Below, piece after piece: positions 51,496 through 59,750 of a DNA stretch of 64,000 bases. Under the pieces are notes generated by a model. It had not been told where the DNA came from and made no database searches. It saw nothing but the letters and a program-made list of their open reading frames with translations. Origin of the DNA: Actinoplanes sp. KI2. Lineage in GTDB: Bacteria > Actinomycetota > Actinomycetes > Mycobacteriales > Micromonosporaceae. Position numbers and translations under genes: made by a program. How positions within the stretch are numbered: the stretch's first letter is position 1; every line of letters begins with the position of its first letter. Where the stretch lies: NCBI RefSeq assembly GCF_025630775.1, contig NZ_JAOSZE010000019.1:1-64000 (forward strand), in the 5' to 3' direction.

Positions 51496-52433
51496 TTGTG
51501 GACGCGCACCACCACCTCTGGCGGATCGACCAGGGGTACTCGTGGCTGAACGCGACCGAGGTGGAGCCGATCCGGCACACCTTCTCCCCGGCCGAGCTGC
51601 GGGCCGAGCTGACCGCCCACGGCGTGGACCGGACCGTGCTGGTCGAGGGTGGGCGGTGCGACGGCGACGAGGCTCGGCTGCTCTTCGGGTACCTCGCGGA
51701 GACTCCGGAGATCGCGGGGGTGGTGGCGTGGGCCGATCCCTGCTCACCCGATCTCGACGAGACTCTGCTCGGCTACCGGGCGCTGCCGGGCGGGGAGCGG
51801 CTCGTGGGCATTCGGGAGCAGATTCAGGGCGTCGACGACCCGGGGTACCTCGATCGGGACGATCTGCGTCGCGGGCTGAGCACCATCGGCGCCCAGGGGC
51901 TCGCTTTCGACCTGGTGATCCGGGCCGATCAGATCGCGGCGGCGGCGCGGCTGGCCGGGGAGTTGCCGGCGGTACGGTTCGTCCTCGACCACCTCGGGAA
52001 GCCGGCGATCAGAACGGGCCGGTTCCGGTCGTGGGCGGCCGACCTCGCGCTGCTGGCGGCCTGTCCGAACGTGACCGCGAAACTGTCCGGACTGGTCACC
52101 GAGGCGTCGTGGGATTCCTGGACGGTTGACGATCTGCGGCCGTATGTCGAGGAGGCGCTCCGGCTGTTCGGCGCGGACCGGCTCATGTTCGGATCCGACT
52201 GGCCGGTCTGCACGCTGGCCCCGGCATCCCGGAACGACGCCGGACCGGAGCGCGGCGACGCGTCGAGGGCGGCCGCCGGTAACGCGGAGCACGAGAACGC
52301 CGAACGCGGGAACGCGTCGGCTTCGGCGTACGGGAAATGGTTTGCGGCCTTGGAGGTGATCCTGCCGGCAGACGCGCGCGAGGCGGTCCTCGGCGGGACG
52401 GCCGCGCAGACCTACCATCTGTCTCTGGACTAG
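51492..52433 (+). CDS. Amidohydrolase, probable L-fucono-1,5-lactonase
   Basis: A 313-residue amidohydrolase-2 family barrel. VDAHHHLWRIDQGYSWLN supplies the HxH start, FVLDHLGKPAI a further His and FGSDWPVCTLA the late catalytic Asp. It should open the lactone made by the upstream dehydrogenase to L-fuconate, the substrate of the dehydratase at 45238. Residues 245-275 hold a low-complexity Asn/Ala/Glu insertion. A GTG at 51498 is an alternative start. Confidence 0.9.
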   Translation: MIVDAHHHLWRIDQGYSWLNATEVEPIRHTFSPAELRAELTAHGVDRTVLVEGGRCDGDEARLLFGYLAETPEIAGVVAWADPCSPDLDETLLGYRALPGGERLVGIREQIQGVDDPGYLDRDDLRRGLSTIGAQGLAFDLVIRADQIAAAARLAGELPAVRFVLDHLGKPAIRTGRFRSWAADLALLAACPNVTAKLSGLVTEASWDSWTVDDLRPYVEEALRLFGADRLMFGSDWPVCTLAPASRNDAGPERGDASRAAAGNAEHENAERGNASASAYGKWFAALEVILPADAREAVLGGTAAQTYHLSLD

Positions 52434-52442
52434 GGAGCGCAC

Positions 52443-53129
52443 GTGGCAGTCACCGACGAGGCGATCGAGAAGATCAAGGCGATGATCGTCGCGGGCGATC
52501 TGCGGCCCGGCGATCGGCTCCCCCGCGAGGCCGACCTCGCCGAGCGGCTCGGACTGTCGCGCAACTCCCTGCGCGAGGCGGTGAAGGCGCTGTCGCTGAT
52601 CCGGGTGCTCGACGTGCGGCAGGGCGACGGCACCTACGTGACCAGCCTCGCCCCGCAAATGCTGCTGGATGCGCTGAACTTCATCGTCGACTTCCACCGC
52701 GACGACACCGTCCTGGAGTTCTTCGAGGTCCGCCGCATCCTCGAACCGGCCGCCACCGCGCTGGCCGCCCAGCGGATGTCCGATGACGACGTGCGCGAGC
52801 TGGGCAAGGTCCTCGCCGATCTGAGCGACGACGCCGGGATCGACGAGCTGGTCGCGAACGATCTGGAGTTCCACCACCGGATCGCCGCGGGGTCGGGAAA
52901 CACGCTGCTCTGTTCGCTGATCGACAGCCTGTCGGGCCCGACCACCCGCGCGCGGATCTGGCGGGGCCTGACCCAGGCCGGCGCGGTGGAGAAGACCCGC
53001 GAGCAGCATGCCGCGATCCTCGGCGCGATCGCCACCCGCCAGCCGGAACTGGCGCGCTCGTGGGCCACCGTGCACGTCGCGGGGGTCGAGGACTGGCTGC
53101 GGGTCGCCCTGCAGGACCCGGTTGGTTGA
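52443..53129 (+). CDS. GntR-family regulator, FadR subfamily
   Basis: A 228-residue regulator. The winged helix is at 1-70 (GDLRPGDRLPREADLAERLG, LSRNSLREAVKALSLI), and the FCD ligand domain at 85-220 includes EVRRILEPAATALAAQ, LEFHHRIAAGSGN and REQHAAILGAI with the metal-binding Asp/His set. It lies nine bases past the lactonase stop, so it is the last gene of the fucose operon and probably represses it through the ACATCCGAT sites. Confidence 0.92.
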   Translation: MAVTDEAIEKIKAMIVAGDLRPGDRLPREADLAERLGLSRNSLREAVKALSLIRVLDVRQGDGTYVTSLAPQMLLDALNFIVDFHRDDTVLEFFEVRRILEPAATALAAQRMSDDDVRELGKVLADLSDDAGIDELVANDLEFHHRIAAGSGNTLLCSLIDSLSGPTTRARIWRGLTQAGAVEKTREQHAAILGAIATRQPELARSWATVHVAGVEDWLRVALQDPVG

Positions 53130-53187
53130 TCGGCAGCAACTATTCGGGGGAAGGCCGTGCCCGGTTGTTTGCTTAAAGTTCCTGACT

Positions 53188-53430
53188 ATGGGCTTGCTTG
53201 GACGGCTGCGCGACCACCGCAAACGGGACCGCATCCCGACCGAGCTGTTCATGCCGGCGCCCGCCTTCCCGGCGTACCAGAGCGAGCCACTGATCCCCGA
53301 CTTCCTGCCCGCACCGCCGATCACCGCGACGCCCGCACCGCCGACCACCGCGACGCCCGCACCGCCGGTCACCGCGCCCAAGCGGCGTAATCAACGGGCC
53401 ACGGGGTATGACACCCGGTATGGCCACTAA
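53188..53430 (+). CDS. Small proline-rich hypothetical protein
   Basis: A possible 80-residue protein starting MGLLGRLRDHRKRDRIPTEL and followed by a Pro/Ala/Thr-rich tract with a repeated ITATPAPP segment. No ribosome binding site or known family is clear. Its end overlaps the start of the DUF6582 gene. Confidence 0.5.
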   Translation: MGLLGRLRDHRKRDRIPTELFMPAPAFPAYQSEPLIPDFLPAPPITATPAPPTTATPAPPVTAPKRRNQRATGYDTRYGH

Positions 53431-53800
53431 CCGGAACGAACTGGATGCCGAAGACCGGAACGCGCTGAGCGAGAGCAGCTTCGCCTTCCCGCGCGAGCGC
53501 AAGGAGCCGCTCACCGACGCGAGCCACGTGCGCAACGCGATCGCCCGCTTCGATCAGGTGCGCGACGTGACCGATGCCGAGCGCGAAGAGGCGTTCCGCC
53601 GGATCAAGCGGGCCGCCGGCAAGTACGGCATCACCATGACCGAGACCCGCTGGCAGGAGCTGGGCAAGCCGTCGGCCGGCCGCAAGTCCTCGGACCAGGA
53701 GAAGACCAAGGCGCAGCTGATGTCCGAGGCCAAGCGGCGCGGCATCACCGGCCGCTCACACATGACCAAGGCCGAGCTAGTCCGCGCCTTGCAGAAATAG
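53420..53800 (+). CDS. DUF6582-type protein with SAP/Rho-N-like C-terminus
   Basis: A 126-residue protein. NRNELDAEDRNALSESSFAF and KEPLTDASHVRNAIARFDQV followed by DAEREEAFRRIKRAAGKYGI match the small actinobacterial DUF6582 family. A C-terminal helix-extended-helix (AQLMSEAKRRGITGRSHMTK, AELVRALQK) resembles the Rho N-terminal or SAP fold, which binds nucleic acid. Its role is unknown. An alternative ATG is at 53408. Confidence 0.8.
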   Translation: MATNRNELDAEDRNALSESSFAFPRERKEPLTDASHVRNAIARFDQVRDVTDAEREEAFRRIKRAAGKYGITMTETRWQELGKPSAGRKSSDQEKTKAQLMSEAKRRGITGRSHMTKAELVRALQK

Positions 53801-54547
53801 CTCCGACGTAGCGATCTGGGCTCTCAACACGTCGACCTCGCAGCCCGGCCGGAACGGGTCGAAGCCGTGCTCGACCAGCCAGCGAACCGCGAGCAGGCTG
53901 CGCACCGACCACCAGGCCCGGATCACGTCGAGGTCGACGCCGCCGCCGTAGCCGGCCACGACGTCGCCGAGGTGCTCGCGGTGCCCGAGCGTCAGGGTGG
54001 CGAGGTCGAACAGGGCGTCGCCGCGGGCCGCCTCGGACCAGTCGAGCACGCCGGTGACCTCGTCACCGTCGACGAACACGTGGCTGACGTGCAGGTCGCC
54101 GTGGGTGAAGGCCGGTTGCCACGGGCGGAGCGCGGCCTCGGCGATCCGGCGGTTCCGGGCGACCAGGCCGGCGGGGAGGATGCCGGTCGCGACGAGCCGC
54201 TCGCATTCGCCGTCGAGCCGGGCGGCGATCTCGTCGAGGCTCCGCCCGGGCCAGGGTGGCAGCGGCGCGTCGTGCAGTCTCCGCACGGCGGCGCCGGCCG
54301 CGGCCCACGCCGCCGGCGACGCGGCCGACGGCTCGCCGAGGTGGCCGATCGCGGACCCGGGGAGGGCGGCGAGCGCGAGCACCGGCGGCTTACGCCACAG
54401 GACCTCCGGGGTCGGGACCGGCGCGAGGGTCATCGCCTCGACCTCGACGTCGGTGAGCGCCTGATCGGCGTCGATCTTCAGGAAGACGTCGCCGACCCGC
54501 AGGGTCGTGCGGGCGCGGTGTGCGATGACGACCTCGACTTCCGGCAC
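53777..54547 (-). CDS. Aminoglycoside-phosphotransferase-like kinase
   Basis: A 256-residue APH/choline-kinase-fold protein. RVGDVFLKIDADQ carries the ATP-binding Lys, FTHGDLHVSHVFVDGDE is the catalytic loop (HGDLH), and VLDWSEAARGDALFDLATL the metal-binding Asp segment. The substrate could be an antibiotic, an amino sugar or another small alcohol. The GTG at 54547 is preferred. Confidence 0.88.
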   Translation of the reverse strand: MPEVEVVIAHRARTTLRVGDVFLKIDADQALTDVEVEAMTLAPVPTPEVLWRKPPVLALAALPGSAIGHLGEPSAASPAAWAAAGAAVRRLHDAPLPPWPGRSLDEIAARLDGECERLVATGILPAGLVARNRRIAEAALRPWQPAFTHGDLHVSHVFVDGDEVTGVLDWSEAARGDALFDLATLTLGHREHLGDVVAGYGGGVDLDVIRAWWSVRSLLAVRWLVEHGFDPFRPGCEVDVLRAQIATSELFLQGAD

Positions 54548-54587
54548 GCCCAGAATTGTCGCGAAACGCCCATCGGAGCGCCACCGG

Positions 54588-54659
54588 TTATGCGTGGGTG
54601 ATCCCGGGCCCGGCCGCGACGGCTTATGCGTGGGTGATTCCGGGCGCGCCCGCGACGGC
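54588..54659. repeat. 36-bp tandem duplication with stop codon
   Basis: Two copies (54588-54623 and 54624-54659) include the stop codon TAA of the minus-strand gene ending at 54624. The second stop is in frame downstream. Confidence 0.9.
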
Positions 54660-55193
54660 GACCATGACACAGCCGGGCCGGCGGGACACCTCGGTGGCGA
54701 CGTCCAGCAGGCGGGCCGCGCGTACCAGAACCGCGGCCATCTCATGATCACCCAGCCGGACCGACGTCAGGTCGCCGCGCCGGCGGCGGCCGCCGGCCAG
54801 CAGCGCCGCCCGCCAGGCGGCGTGCGCCAGCGTCAACCGCTGGGCATGCCGCGGCGAGGACGCCCCGAGCGCCTGATCGCCGAGCAGCGCCTGCCGTCCC
54901 TGCCGCCAGGCCGCCGCGATCATCCGGGCGGTCGCCGCCCGCTGCGCCTCCGGCACGTGCACCCGCTGCAGGTCGTACCGCCGCCGGCCGCCCCCCGATT
55001 GCACCTCGTGCTCCGCCGCAACGCCGAGGCGAGTGAGCAACAAGGTCAGGCGGCCGGCGGCGTCCCCCCGGTCGAACTCGATCACGGCGGCGGGCCGTCC
55101 CTGGGCGAGCGCGCAGCCGACGAGGCAGGCTGCCTCGAAGGCCGTCGGCAGCGCGGCGGCGAGCACGATGTCCCGGGCCTGATCGCGGTTCAT
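54624..55193 (-). CDS. Hypothetical protein, Ala/Arg-rich
   Basis: A 189-residue protein starting MNRDQARDIVLAAALPTAFE. It has a hydrophobic strand pattern (CALAQGRPAAVIEFDRGDAA), a basic middle (GGGRRRYDLQRVHVP) and ARMIAAAWRQGRQALLGDQA. I do not recognise the family; a faint likeness to WhiA-type domains was not convincing. It is divergent from the TAXI lipoprotein gene 71 bases away. Confidence 0.6.
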   Translation of the reverse strand: MNRDQARDIVLAAALPTAFEAACLVGCALAQGRPAAVIEFDRGDAAGRLTLLLTRLGVAAEHEVQSGGGRRRYDLQRVHVPEAQRAATARMIAAAWRQGRQALLGDQALGASSPRHAQRLTLAHAAWRAALLAGGRRRRGDLTSVRLGDHEMAAVLVRAARLLDVATEVSRRPGCVMVAVAGAPGITHA

Positions 55194-55264
55194 CCCGTTA
55201 CCGTGACCGATCGGGCCGTTCGGCGGGTACACCACCGGCGCGGACTTGAGGGAAACTTGCGCCG

Positions 55265-56176
55265 GTGAGACGTCGCGGCTTCCTGGGTGGGCTGGCCGCC
55301 TTGACCCTTTCCGGGTGCGTGGGCCGGCCGCCGCGGCACCGCGTCGTGCGGATCGCCACCGGCAGCCCGACGGCCGTCTACTACGCGATCGGCTCGGCCT
55401 TCGCCCGGGTCATCGACCAGGACCTGCCGAACACCGGCGCGAGCGTGCTGGTCACCGCCGCGTCCGCGGAGAACCTGCAGCTCATCGCGACCGGCCGGGC
55501 CGAGGTCGGGTTCACCCAGGCGGACGTCCTGGTCTCCGGTGGCGCCTCGGCGCCGTCGATGGCCGCGCTGGCCCGGGTGTACGACGACCTGCTGCACCTG
55601 GTGGTACGGGCGGACGGGCCGATCCGTACCCTCGAAGATCTTGCCGGAAAGCGGGTGTCGATCGGGGCCCAGGGCTCCGGCACGGTGGTGACCGTGCGGC
55701 GGCTGCTGACCGTGGCCCGGATGCGCGGCATCGACGAGCGCCACCTCAGCCTGGACGACTCGCGGTTGGCGCTCACCGCCGGCAACATCGACGCGTTCTT
55801 CTTCTCCGGCGGGCTGCCGGTCGCCGGGATCAAGGAGCTCAGCGCGACCGTCCCGACCCGGCTGGTCGATTTGTCCAAGTGGGCGGGCGACCTGCGCAAG
55901 ACCTACAGCGACGTGTACGTCGTCCGCGACGTCCCGATTTCCGCGTACCAGATGCCGGCCGTCGCCACGGTCGCGGTGCCCAACCTGCTGGTCGTCGCGT
56001 CGTCGATGGACGACGACCTGGCGTTCGACCTGACCCGGCTGCTGCTGGAGCGCCGCGAGGTGCTGGCCGCCGCGCACCCGGCGGCCGAACGGCTGGACAT
56101 CCGCTCGGCGATCGGCACCCTGCCGGTGCCGCTGCATCCGGGTGCGGCCCGCTACTACCGGTCGGTCAAGCCCTGA
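55265..56176 (+). CDS. TAXI-family solute-binding lipoprotein
   Basis: A 303-residue exported protein of the TAXI family. The signal MRRRGFLGGLAALTLSGCVG ends in a lipobox (LSGC). VRIATGSPTAVYYAIGSAFA, ELSATVPTRLVDLS and SIGAQGSGTVVTVRRLL are family features. It should bind a small carboxylate outside the membrane. The TRAP membrane subunits that normally accompany such proteins are not in the window, so it may act as a sensor partner of the two-component system at 59082-61118. Confidence 0.88.
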   Translation: MRRRGFLGGLAALTLSGCVGRPPRHRVVRIATGSPTAVYYAIGSAFARVIDQDLPNTGASVLVTAASAENLQLIATGRAEVGFTQADVLVSGGASAPSMAALARVYDDLLHLVVRADGPIRTLEDLAGKRVSIGAQGSGTVVTVRRLLTVARMRGIDERHLSLDDSRLALTAGNIDAFFFSGGLPVAGIKELSATVPTRLVDLSKWAGDLRKTYSDVYVVRDVPISAYQMPAVATVAVPNLLVVASSMDDDLAFDLTRLLLERREVLAAAHPAAERLDIRSAIGTLPVPLHPGAARYYRSVKP

Positions 56177-56254
56177 CCGCGGTGCTGTCCCACCCCCTGG
56201 GTAGCGTCCGGGGAGGTGGTTGGCGCGGCATGCGGTGGTGGAAAGGTCGGGCAC

Positions 56255-59071
56255 ATGAGTGAGTCGAGTGAGCTGGTGCGCCGGCTGCGCGGGGCGGGGA
56301 TCGCCGACGTGCTGGATGATGCGACCAACCGCTCGATGTACGCGTCCGACGCCTCGCTCTACCGCATCGTGCCGCAGGCGGTGGTGCGCCCGCGGGCCGA
56401 GGAGGAGGTCGCCGCCGCGCTGGCGGTCTGCCGCGACCTCGGTGTGCCGCTCACGGCGCGCGGCGCGGGGACGTCGGTGGCCGGCAACGCGATCGGCCCG
56501 GGCGTGGTGCTCGACTTCAGCCGGTATCTGAACCAGGTCCTCGAGGTGGACCCCGCGAGCCGGACCGCCCGGGTGCAGGCCGGCACGGTGCAGGCCGTGC
56601 TGCAGGCGGCGGCGAAACCGCACGGGCTGCGGTTCGGGCCCGACCCGTCCACGCACACCCGCTGCACGATCGGCGGGATGATCGGGAACAACTCGTGCGG
56701 CTCCCGGACGCTGGGCTACGGGCGTACGTCGGACAACGTGGCCGGCTGGAGCGCGCTCACGATCGGCGGCGAGCGGCTCGTCGCGAACGGCACGGAGATC
56801 AGCGGCGCCGAGAAGACGATCACCGGGCTGCGCGAGACGATCGCCGCCAACCTGGCCGTCGGCCGCACCGAGTTCGGGCGTTTCGGGCGGCAGGTCTCCG
56901 GCTACGCGGTGGAGCATCTGCTGCCGGAGCGCGGCTTCAACGTCACCGAGTTCCTGGTCGGCAGCGAGGGCACCCTCGCGGTGGTCACCGAGGCGACCGT
57001 CCGCCTGGTGGCCGATCCGAAATATCGGATTCTGGTGGTGCTGGGCTACCCCGACTTCGGCGCCGCGGGCGACGCGGTGCCGGGGATCCTGGAGTTCCAC
57101 CCGACCGCGTGCGAGGGCATCGACTCGCGCATCTGCGACATCGTGCGCAGCCGCCGCGGGCCGGGCGCCGTGCCGCCGCTGCCGGGCGGGCACGCCTGGC
57201 TGATGGTCGAGATCGCCGGGGACGATCTCGGCGAGGCGCGGGCGCAGGCCGAGCGGCTGGCGAAGTCGGCGGGTGCGGTCGACACGCTGGTGGTGGAGGA
57301 CACCGCGGCGGCCGCGCCGCTCTGGCGGATCCGGGAGGACGGCGCGGGCCTCGCCGGCCGGGCACCCTCGGGACTGCCGGCGCACGGCGGCTGGGAGGAC
57401 GCGGCCGTGCCGCCCGCGAAGATCGGGGCGTATCTGCGCGACTTCGACGCGCTCTGCGTGCAACACGGCCTGAGCAACATGCCGTACGGGCACCTGGGCG
57501 ACGGCTGCGTGCACGTGCGGCTCGACTTCCCGCTCGACAAGCCCGGCGGTCCGGCGAAGTTCCGCGCGTTCCTGGAGGACGCCGCCGATCTGGTGGTGAG
57601 CTACGGCGGCTCGCTCTCCGGCGAGCACGGCGACGGCCGGGCCCGCAGCGAGTTGCTGAGCCGGATGTACTCGCCGGCCGCGATCGGCCTGTTCCGCGAG
57701 ATCAAGGCCACGTTCGACCCGGGCAACCTGCTCAACCCGGGCACCATCGCCGACCCCGACCCGGTGGACGCGAACATCCGGGTGGCCCAGGCCCGGCCGG
57801 TGCGCGCCCGGCTGGCGCTGGCGTACCACGCCGATCACGGTGACTTCAACCAGGCCGTGCACCGGTGCACCGGGGTCGGCAAGTGCCGGGCCGACACCAG
57901 CGTGCTCGGCGGCGTGATGTGCCCGTCCTACCTGGCGACGAAGAACGAGAAGGACTCGACCCGGGGCCGGGCGCGGGTGCTGCAGGAGATGCTCGACGGT
58001 GATCTTGCGCCCGGCTGGCGCTCGGACGCCGTACACGATGCGCTCGATCTTTGTTTGTCCTGCAAGGGCTGCGCGAGCGACTGCCCGACCGGGATCGACA
58101 TGGCGGCCTACAAGTCCGAGGTGCTGCACCAGAGCTACAAGGGGCGGCTGCGGCCGCGGTCGCACTACGCGCTGGGCTGGCTGCCACGGTGGTCGCGGCT
58201 GGCCTCGAAGATGCCGCGCCTCGCCAACCGGATGACCGCTCTGCCGGGGTTGCGGAACGTCGCGCTCTTCCTGGCGGGCGTGGACAAGCGGCGGGCCATT
58301 CCGAAGTTCGCGCCGCAGACGTTCCGCCAGTGGTTCGCCGGGCGGACGGTGACCACCGGCAAGCCGGTCGTGCTCTTCGTGGACAGCTTCACCGATCATT
58401 TCGACCCGGAGATCGCCAAGGCCGCCGTCGACCTGCTCACCGACGCCGGGTACGCGCCGCGGCTCACCAGCAGGGCGGCGTGCTGCGGGCTGACCTGGAT
58501 CTCGACCGGGCAGCTGGACGCGGCCAAGCGCATCCTCGGCCGTACGGTCGACGAGCTGGCCGAGGCGGCGGAGAACGGCGTGCCGATCGTCGGCCTCGAA
58601 CCGTCCTGCACCGGGGTCCTGCGCGGCGACCTGCCGGAGCTGCTCGACGGCGACCGGGCCCGGAAGGTCAGCGCGGCGACCGTCACCGTGGCGGAGCTCC
58701 TGTCGCGTACGGCGGATTGGACCCCGCCCTCGCTGGACGGCCTGAAGGTGATCGCCCAGCCGCATTGTCACCAGCACGCGGTGATGGGCTGGGAGGCCGA
58801 CGCGAAACTGCTGAAGGCGGCCGGGGCCGAGGTCGTCCGGCTGGGCGGCTGCTGCGGGCTGGCCGGCAACTTCGGGGTCGAGCGCGGGCACTACGAGGTG
58901 TCGGTCCAGGTGGCCGAGCAGCAGCTGCTGCCCGCCCTGCAGCGGAAGAAACCGGGGGACGTGTTCCTCGCCGACGGGTTCTCCTGCCGCACCCAGTCGG
59001 CGGATCTCGCCGGCGTTCCGGGCACCCATCTGGTCCAACTGCTGGCCGGTGCCCGGGCCCGGATGAAGTAG
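56255..59071 (+). CDS. FAD-linked oxidase with C-terminal Fe-S domain (D-lactate/glycolate dehydrogenase type)
   Basis: A 938-residue fusion. Residues 40-230 bind FAD (TARGAGTSVAGNAIGPGVVL, GGMIGNNSCGSRTLGYG) and 240-525 are the FAD-oxidase C-terminal part (YGGSLSGEHGDGRARSEL, FDPGNLLNPG). The last 400 residues are a GlcF/LldE-like iron-sulfur domain: CTGVGKCRADTS, CLSCKGCASDCPTG (about 604) and the two CCG motifs AACCGLTW and GGCCGLAGNFG. It should oxidise D-lactate or a similar 2-hydroxyacid and pass electrons to the quinone pool. The ATG at 56255 is used. Confidence 0.94.
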   Translation: MSESSELVRRLRGAGIADVLDDATNRSMYASDASLYRIVPQAVVRPRAEEEVAAALAVCRDLGVPLTARGAGTSVAGNAIGPGVVLDFSRYLNQVLEVDPASRTARVQAGTVQAVLQAAAKPHGLRFGPDPSTHTRCTIGGMIGNNSCGSRTLGYGRTSDNVAGWSALTIGGERLVANGTEISGAEKTITGLRETIAANLAVGRTEFGRFGRQVSGYAVEHLLPERGFNVTEFLVGSEGTLAVVTEATVRLVADPKYRILVVLGYPDFGAAGDAVPGILEFHPTACEGIDSRICDIVRSRRGPGAVPPLPGGHAWLMVEIAGDDLGEARAQAERLAKSAGAVDTLVVEDTAAAAPLWRIREDGAGLAGRAPSGLPAHGGWEDAAVPPAKIGAYLRDFDALCVQHGLSNMPYGHLGDGCVHVRLDFPLDKPGGPAKFRAFLEDAADLVVSYGGSLSGEHGDGRARSELLSRMYSPAAIGLFREIKATFDPGNLLNPGTIADPDPVDANIRVAQARPVRARLALAYHADHGDFNQAVHRCTGVGKCRADTSVLGGVMCPSYLATKNEKDSTRGRARVLQEMLDGDLAPGWRSDAVHDALDLCLSCKGCASDCPTGIDMAAYKSEVLHQSYKGRLRPRSHYALGWLPRWSRLASKMPRLANRMTALPGLRNVALFLAGVDKRRAIPKFAPQTFRQWFAGRTVTTGKPVVLFVDSFTDHFDPEIAKAAVDLLTDAGYAPRLTSRAACCGLTWISTGQLDAAKRILGRTVDELAEAAENGVPIVGLEPSCTGVLRGDLPELLDGDRARKVSAATVTVAELLSRTADWTPPSLDGLKVIAQPHCHQHAVMGWEADAKLLKAAGAEVVRLGGCCGLAGNFGVERGHYEVSVQVAEQQLLPALQRKKPGDVFLADGFSCRTQSADLAGVPGTHLVQLLAGARARMK

Positions 59072-59081
59072 ATTTCGCCGC

Positions 59082-59738
59082 GTGCGGATTCTGCTGGTGG
59101 AGGACGACCGCCGAGTCAGCTCGGTCATGGTCTCGATGCTGCAGCGCCGCGGCTACGAGGTCGAGCACGCCGCGACCGCCACCGCGGCGCTCGAGGCCGC
59201 CCCGTGCGACCTGGTGCTGCTCGACATGAACCTGCCCGACGGCGACGGCCTGGACGTGTGCCGGGCGTTGCGGGCCCGCAACGATCAGGTCGGCATCATC
59301 GCGGTCACCGCCCGCGCCGAGGAGCGCGACCGGGTCACCGGCCTGCGGGTCGGCGCCGACGACTACGTGGTCAAGCCGTTCTCGATGGCCGAGCTGGAGG
59401 CGCGGATCGAGGCGCTGCTGCGGCGCAGCGTCCGGCATCCCCCGCCGGCCCGGGAGGTCGCCGAGATCGGCCCGCTGCGCATCGACCACGCCGCCCGCAC
59501 CGTGCACCTCGACGAGGAACCGGTCACGCTGACCCGCAAGGAGTTCGACGTGCTCGCCTCGCTGGCCCGGCAGCCCGGCGTCGCGTTGTCCCGCGAGCGC
59601 ATCCTGCTCGACGTCTGGCAGACCACCTGGTCGGGCAAGCACACCCTGGAGGTGCACGTCGCGTCGCTGCGCGCGAAGCTCGGGCGCCCCGACCTGGTGG
59701 AGACGGTCCGCGGCGTCGGCTACCGTCTGCGCGCCTGA
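59082..59738 (+). CDS. OmpR-family response regulator
   Basis: A 218-residue DNA-binding response regulator. The receiver domain has the acidic pocket VEDDRR, the phospho-acceptor Asp in LVLLDMNLPDGDG (about residue 48) and the Lys of YVVKPFSMAEL (about 98). The winged-helix effector contains LTRKEFDVLASLARQPG and EVHVASLRAKLG and ends TVRGVGYRLRA. The GTG at 59082 follows the dehydrogenase stop by ten bases. The partner kinase is downstream. Confidence 0.95.
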   Translation: MRILLVEDDRRVSSVMVSMLQRRGYEVEHAATATAALEAAPCDLVLLDMNLPDGDGLDVCRALRARNDQVGIIAVTARAEERDRVTGLRVGADDYVVKPFSMAELEARIEALLRRSVRHPPPAREVAEIGPLRIDHAARTVHLDEEPVTLTRKEFDVLASLARQPGVALSRERILLDVWQTTWSGKHTLEVHVASLRAKLGRPDLVETVRGVGYRLRA

Positions 59739-59750
59739 CGGGGAGGCGGC

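Noticed and set aside
54624-55193. WhiA-like sporulation regulator
   Set aside because: Only a faint pattern likeness in the N-terminal half; the family's helix-turn-helix is missing and the usual neighbours are absent.
55190-59128. Minus-strand frame of about 1300 codons
   Set aside because: It lies antisense to the TAXI and FAD/Fe-S genes, which have clear domains and catalytic motifs; the translation is Arg/Gly/His-rich.
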